Assembly: GCA_900316245.1 (NCBI GenBank)
Contig: ONCE01000013.1
Span: 40,485 to 104,484, forward strand
DNA: 64,000 nt
Direction: 5' to 3'
From: an uncultured Bacteroidales bacterium
GTDB lineage: Bacteria; Bacteroidota; Bacteroidia; Bacteroidales; UBA932
Below the pieces are notes generated by a model. The model was not told where the DNA came from and made no database searches. It saw only the letters and a list, made by a program, of their open reading frames with translations. Both the position numbers and the translations under genes were made by a program. Shown in pieces: positions 60,851-64,000 of this stretch. The first letter of the stretch is position 1. Every line of letters begins with the position of its first letter.

Positions 60851-61899
60851 AAGCTGTCAATGTACGCCTTCATGGCAGCCTGTTTTTCATAGGCCGCGTG
60901 GAAGAGGGCCACCTGGTTGCGGGTACGGACCAGGTTGTGTTCCGGATACCGGATCTTGTAATAGGTGTCTCCGTTGATATAATCGGCAAAGAAACGCACG
61001 GCCTGCATATACGGGAACAGGCAGGCGGCGTAGGGCAGGTTCTCCTTCTCGATGGGGGTGAGGAAGGTGGCGCCTTCAATGTAACCCTTGGCGAAGGCCT
61101 CGAAGATGTCCATCCTCAGGGCCACTTTTTCAATGGCAGGGTCGTCCTCGGCCACGGTGTTGGCGGCGGTTCTCATGAAATCCCCGAAATCCGAGAACAC
61201 GAAGGAAGGCATCAGCGTATCCAAATCTATGACACAGAGGACGTTGCCGTCTTTATCAAAGAGCATGTTGTTCACCTTGGTGTCGCAGTGGCAGATGCGT
61301 TTGGGAAGCTTCCCTTCCCGGTACAGGCGCTCCGCCTTGCACATTTCCTCTTCGTACTGCTGCAGGTCCTTCAGGATGGCCTGCACCTCGGGTTCTTTCA
61401 TCCGGCCCGCGGCATCGGCCTGTACGGCATCCTTTAATTGGCGGGCGCGGAGCTCCATGTTGTGGAAATCCGGGATGGTTTCCCCCAAGGTGTCGGGAAT
61501 ATCGGCGAGCATGGCTTCAAACTGGCCGAAGGCCTTGCCGGCATAGTAGGAATACTCCGGGTTCACCGTGTCGTAGGTGTATGAGTCCTTGATGAAGACG
61601 GACACCCTCCAGTAGGTTTCCCCGTCGGTCCAATAGCTTTTTCCGGTGGCCTTGCAGGGAAGGAAGGTGAGCGTCATTCCGCCCTTTTTCCGAATATGCG
61701 CGGTGGCGCAGTCAATGTTGTGCTGCAACAGCTCCACATCCTTGAAAATGGCGTTGTTGATGCGCTGGAGCACGTAGTCATCGGCCCCGTCCGTGTACAC
61801 GCGGAAGGTGTCGTTGATAAGTCCGCTGCCCAGGGGCTTGATGTCCAGGATGTTTCCTACTATGGCAAACTGTCCTGCAATGAATTGGGGATCATTCAT
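60847..61899 (-). CDS. Hexosamine kinase-like phosphotransferase (NahK/APH fold)
   Basis: The 350-residue cytoplasmic protein resembles the aminoglycoside phosphotransferase-fold N-acetylhexosamine 1-kinases: GSGLINDTFRV (P-loop), YVLQRINNAIFKD, the catalytic HCDTKVNNML (HxDxxxxN) and VIDLDTLMP (metal DxD), then the FSDFGDFMRT pair. Predicted to phosphorylate the anomeric carbon of GalNAc or GlcNAc released by the enzymes in the same operon. It lies 3 bases after the GH109 gene and overlaps M64 by 4 bases. In Bacteroidales these genes are sometimes mislabelled as mucin desulfatase. Confidence 0.85.
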   Translation of the reverse strand: MNDPQFIAGQFAIVGNILDIKPLGSGLINDTFRVYTDGADDYVLQRINNAIFKDVELLQHNIDCATAHIRKKGGMTLTFLPCKATGKSYWTDGETYWRVSVFIKDSYTYDTVNPEYSYYAGKAFGQFEAMLADIPDTLGETIPDFHNMELRARQLKDAVQADAAGRMKEPEVQAILKDLQQYEEEMCKAERLYREGKLPKRICHCDTKVNNMLFDKDGNVLCVIDLDTLMPSFVFSDFGDFMRTAANTVAEDDPAIEKVALRMDIFEAFAKGYIEGATFLTPIEKENLPYAACLFPYMQAVRFFADYINGDTYYKIRYPEHNLVRTRNQVALFHAAYEKQAAMKAYIDSL

Positions 61900-61902
61900 A
61901 GT

Positions 61903-63276
61903 CTATTTGGCAAATGCGTAAGAGAATCCTTTAATTTTGTTCCAGGCGCCGCGGGTAAAGTCCGGGACGGCCACCGGGGCGCAGCCGTTCTCCAGGGAAA
62001 TGCTGGAGAGTTCGGAAACGCAGCACCATTCGGCCAGGTCATAGACATCCATGTCCAACGGCAGACCGTTGTTCAGGCAATAAACGAGGCGGTAATCCAT
62101 GATGAAATCCATGCCACCGTGGCCGCCCACTTCCTTGGCCTTGGCCACCAGTTCGGGCGTGAGAATGGGGCTCTGGTACCGGGCCATAAGGGCATCCAGT
62201 TCCTCTCCGCGGTAGGTCTTCTCTCCCTCCAGGTTCTGATAATCTACGTTTTCAGAGCCCTCGTTCCTGAGGCAGATGCCCTTGACGGGATATTTCTCGG
62301 CATAGCCGTCCGTTCCCACCAGCTGGTACATGCGGTTGTACGGACGCGGGGTCATTACGTCGTGCTCTATGAGGATGGTCTTGCCCTTTTCCGTACGCAG
62401 CATGGTCATGGTCACGTCTCCGGCCTTGAAGTCTCCTTCCATGCCGGCCGCCTTGGCGTGCCTGGGACCGTTGAAGGGATCCGTATCCATGGCCACCAGG
62501 GTGGTAAGGCGGTCTCCCCTGTGGATGTCCAGGGCCTGGCACACCGGGCCGAAACCGTGCGTGGGATAGAGGTCTCCCCTGTTCTTGCTGTTGAAATCCA
62601 GCCTCCAGTTGTTCCAGTACTCCTTCCAGAAGGGATCCAGGTTGTGGTTATAGGCCCCCTCGGCGTGGATAATTTCCCCGAATACGCCCTGCTGGGCCAT
62701 CGTAAGGGCCGTGAGTTCAAAGAAGTCGTAGCAGCAGTTCTCCAGAATCATGCAGTGCTTGCGGGTGCGCTCGGATGTATTCACCAGGTTCCAGCAGGCC
62801 TGAAGGGTTTCGGCCGAGGGCACCTCAATGGCCACATGCTTGCCGTGCTCCATGGCATACAGGGCCACGGGAACGTGGTGCAGCCAGTCCGTGCAGATGT
62901 ACACCAGGTCCACTTCCGGGTCTTCACAGAGGGCCTTGTAAGACTCTTCCTCTCCGCTGTAGGAATGGGCCTGCAGGCCTTTGTCATTCAGGTATTTAAG
63001 GCTGGCATCGGCCCTTTCCGGCAGGAGGTCGCAAACTGCCGCCACGTGGCATCCGGGTACAAAGCTCAGGCGCTCCACGGCGTCCGAGCCGCGCATGCCC
63101 AGCCCCACAACGCCTATGCCCACATCGGCAATGGGCTCTGCCGCAAACTGAATCATATCCTGCTGCCCGGCCGGGCGCTCCGGCACCGGGGTTTCAATGA
63201 TACCGCCCGTCTTCTGGCCGCCGCAAGCCGCCAGAACCAGGACCGCTGCACATAGGGAAAGGAGCTTTTGTTTCAT
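61903..63276 (-). CDS. GH109 alpha-N-acetylgalactosaminidase-like oxidoreductase
   Basis: The 457-residue lipoprotein (signal ending VLVLAACGG) has the NAD-binding GIGVVGLGMRGSDAVER (about 52-68) and the GH109-type sequence GAYNHNLDPFWKEYWNNWRLD, GDLYPTHGFGPVCQALDIHRGD and IEVPSAETLQACW. GH109 enzymes use NAD-dependent redox chemistry to remove terminal alpha-GalNAc, as on blood group A or mucin cores. It heads the operon and has the most external position in the pathway. A non-hydrolase Gfo/Idh/MocA dehydrogenase function cannot be excluded without measuring activity. Confidence 0.88.
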   Translation of the reverse strand: MKQKLLSLCAAVLVLAACGGQKTGGIIETPVPERPAGQQDMIQFAAEPIADVGIGVVGLGMRGSDAVERLSFVPGCHVAAVCDLLPERADASLKYLNDKGLQAHSYSGEEESYKALCEDPEVDLVYICTDWLHHVPVALYAMEHGKHVAIEVPSAETLQACWNLVNTSERTRKHCMILENCCYDFFELTALTMAQQGVFGEIIHAEGAYNHNLDPFWKEYWNNWRLDFNSKNRGDLYPTHGFGPVCQALDIHRGDRLTTLVAMDTDPFNGPRHAKAAGMEGDFKAGDVTMTMLRTEKGKTILIEHDVMTPRPYNRMYQLVGTDGYAEKYPVKGICLRNEGSENVDYQNLEGEKTYRGEELDALMARYQSPILTPELVAKAKEVGGHGGMDFIMDYRLVYCLNNGLPLDMDVYDLAEWCCVSELSSISLENGCAPVAVPDFTRGAWNKIKGFSYAFAK

Positions 63277-63296
63277 AAGTTTCAGTGTTTACAATA

Positions 63297-63304
63297 CAAA
63301 CTTA
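63297..63304 (-). promoter_or_regulatory. -7 element for the host-glycan operon
   Basis: The - strand reads TAAGTTTG (TAnnTTTG), 20 bases before the ATG at 63276. A TTGT is present at about the -33 position. It would drive the five-gene run to 56657. Confidence 0.5.
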
Positions 63305-63334
63305 CGAAATAATCCCTTCATTGACAAGATGGAC

Positions 63335-63367
63335 AAAAAAAGACCGGCTCGGGAGAGTCGGTCTTTT
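63335..63367 (-). terminator. Terminator after rplI
   Basis: GACCGGCTC (63342-63350) pairs with GAGTCGGTC (63355-63363) around GGGA, with A7/T4 flanks. On the - strand it ends in T7, 22 bases after the rplI stop. It separates the ribosomal operon from the GH109 operon. Confidence 0.9.
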
Positions 63368-63388
63368 GTAGTAACAGGTGTAACCGAA

Positions 63389-63835
63389 TTACTCGGCAAC
63401 AACCTTAAACTTGAAGGTACCCTTGATGGCCTTGTAGATCTTAACAGCGGCCTCGTACTCACCAACTTCCTTCACCTCACCGGCGAGGATGGTGATGTCC
63501 TTCTTGTCAATGTTCAGACCCTTGGCGTTGAGAGCCTCGGCGAGGTCCATGGTGGTAACGCTGCCGTAGAGCTTGCCGCTCTCGGAAACCTTTACCTTAA
63601 CCTCAACGGTCTGGGCATTGATGGTGGCAGCGAGAGCCTCGGCATCGGCAACCAGCTTGGCCTCTTTGTGGGCGCGCTGGCGGAGCGTCTCGGCGTGCTG
63701 CTTCTTGACGGACTCGGTGGCCACGGTGGCAAAGCCCTGGGGCACCAGATAGTTCATAGCATAACCGGCCTTTACCTTTACAATTTCACCGGCGTAGCCC
63801 AGATTGGCTACATCTTTCTTGAGCAAAATTTCCAT
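63389..63835 (-). CDS. rplI: 50S ribosomal protein L9
   Basis: The 148-residue protein starts with the L9 signature EILLKKDVANLGYAGEIVKVKAGYAMNYLVPQG (residues 2-34), then a long central helix (HAETLRQRAHKEAKLVADAEALA) and C-terminal domain with KVSESGKLYGSVTTMDLAEAL. The first domain binds 23S rRNA. Length is normal for L9 (about 148). It follows rpsR by 8 bases in the conserved rpsF-rpsR-rplI order, and is followed by a terminator. Confidence 0.98.
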   Translation of the reverse strand: MEILLKKDVANLGYAGEIVKVKAGYAMNYLVPQGFATVATESVKKQHAETLRQRAHKEAKLVADAEALAATINAQTVEVKVKVSESGKLYGSVTTMDLAEALNAKGLNIDKKDITILAGEVKEVGEYEAAVKIYKAIKGTFKFKVVAE

Positions 63836-63843
63836 AAGGCAGA

Positions 63844-64000
63844 TTATTTAAGGAGGTCAGTAACATACGGAAGAAGGGCGAGGGAGCGGGCACGCTTGAT
63901 GGCCTGGGCAACCTTGCGCTGGAACTTGAGGGAAGTACCGGTGATGCGGCGAGGGAGAATCTTACCCTGCTCGTTGAGGAACTTCTTGAGGAACTCAGGA
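63844..64000 (-). CDS. rpsR: 30S ribosomal protein S18 (5' end outside window)
   Basis: The last 51 residues are visible: the segments [20 protein letters not shown] and [20 protein letters not shown], then TDLLK, match the C-terminal half of S18. The N-terminus and rpsF lie beyond the window edge. Confidence 0.97.
   Translation of the reverse strand, partial: PEFLKKFLNEQGKILPRRITGTSLKFQRKVAQAIKRARSLALLPYVTDLLK

Noticed and set aside
1-64000. CRISPR arrays, rRNA genes, insertion sequences, integrases and prophage genes
   Set aside because: No spaced direct repeats, rRNA segments, transposase or integrase motifs were seen; the repeats present are small palindromic units only.

Overview
The window looks like chromosome from an uncultured, strictly anaerobic, host-associated Bacteroidales bacterium with moderately high GC. 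Supporting evidence: a Mfa/fimbrillin-type surface gene pair, a PCMD-domain protein, NamZ (DUF1343), a TonB receptor, Bacteroidetes-type promoters (-33 TTTG, -7 TAnnTTTG) instead of sigma70 promoters, pyruvate:ferredoxin oxidoreductase, a clostridial-type ferredoxin, a GH109/sialidase mucin-glycan cluster, and almost no Shine-Dalgarno sequences. Genus and species cannot be read from the sequence. Coding density is very high and no gene-free stretch exceeds 300 bases (longest about 280, at 52076-52356).

Layout. 1-6469: a fimbrial lipoprotein cut by the window edge and a 1827-residue surface adhesin. 6466-8794 (-): an uncharacterised phosphoribosyltransferase-like protein with a CodB-type permease. 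8897-10883: a LiaF-like membrane protein and a secreted hydrolase. 11029-13600 (-): a His/Cys-rich small protein and a TonB receptor, probably for a metal. 13662-14720: anmK. 14818-17592 (-): M23 peptidase, compact FNT channel, tiny membrane protein and LptB-like ATPase. 17677-23162: hypB, a 941-residue Fe-S/FAD oxidoreductase, hypA and two membrane proteins. 23230-31802: glycerol catabolism, with glpABC on + (glpA frameshifted) converging on glpF, glpK, a lipase-like hydrolase and an Omp85-type barrel on -. 31895-33106: namZ. 33107-34885 (-): SDR, radical SAM protein and a possible 35-residue secreted peptide. 34979-38341: two hydrolases, carbonic anhydrase, a C-GCAxxG-C-C protein and Hsp20. 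38508-40605 (-): YbjQ, a TIP30-like reductase and a PagL-like lipid A deacylase. 40776-40847 (-): tRNA-Arg(CCG). 40921-45350: fabD and nifJ. 45421-47623 (-): PCMD protein, glycosyltransferase, mini-LysR. 47762-50629: M16 protease. 50681-52075: DUF1573 lipoprotein (-) and a 57-residue ferredoxin (+). 52357-56578: parE, plsC-like acyltransferase, acyl-CoA ligase. 56657-63276 (-): a five-gene host-glycoprotein operon (GH109, hexosamine kinase-like, M64 peptidase, sialidase, M19 dipeptidase). 63389-64000 (-): rplI and partial rpsR.

Physiology. NifJ and the small ferredoxin supply low-potential electrons. The glp genes pass glycerol, perhaps released from lipids by the hydrolase in the same operon, to dihydroxyacetone phosphate. 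NamZ and AnmK belong to peptidoglycan sugar turnover. The last operon could strip sialic acid and GalNAc and cut the peptide backbone of mucin-type glycoproteins.

The least explained signals are two structured palindromic intergenic elements sharing a core (21197-21323, 52137-52314), tandem GTAGACG hairpins (14741-14822), a hairpin plus U7 tract directly before the ATG of the phosphoribosyltransferase/permease operon, several apparently leaderless promoters, and the lipase-glpK-glpF and hyp/oxidoreductase/DUF5692 gene groupings.
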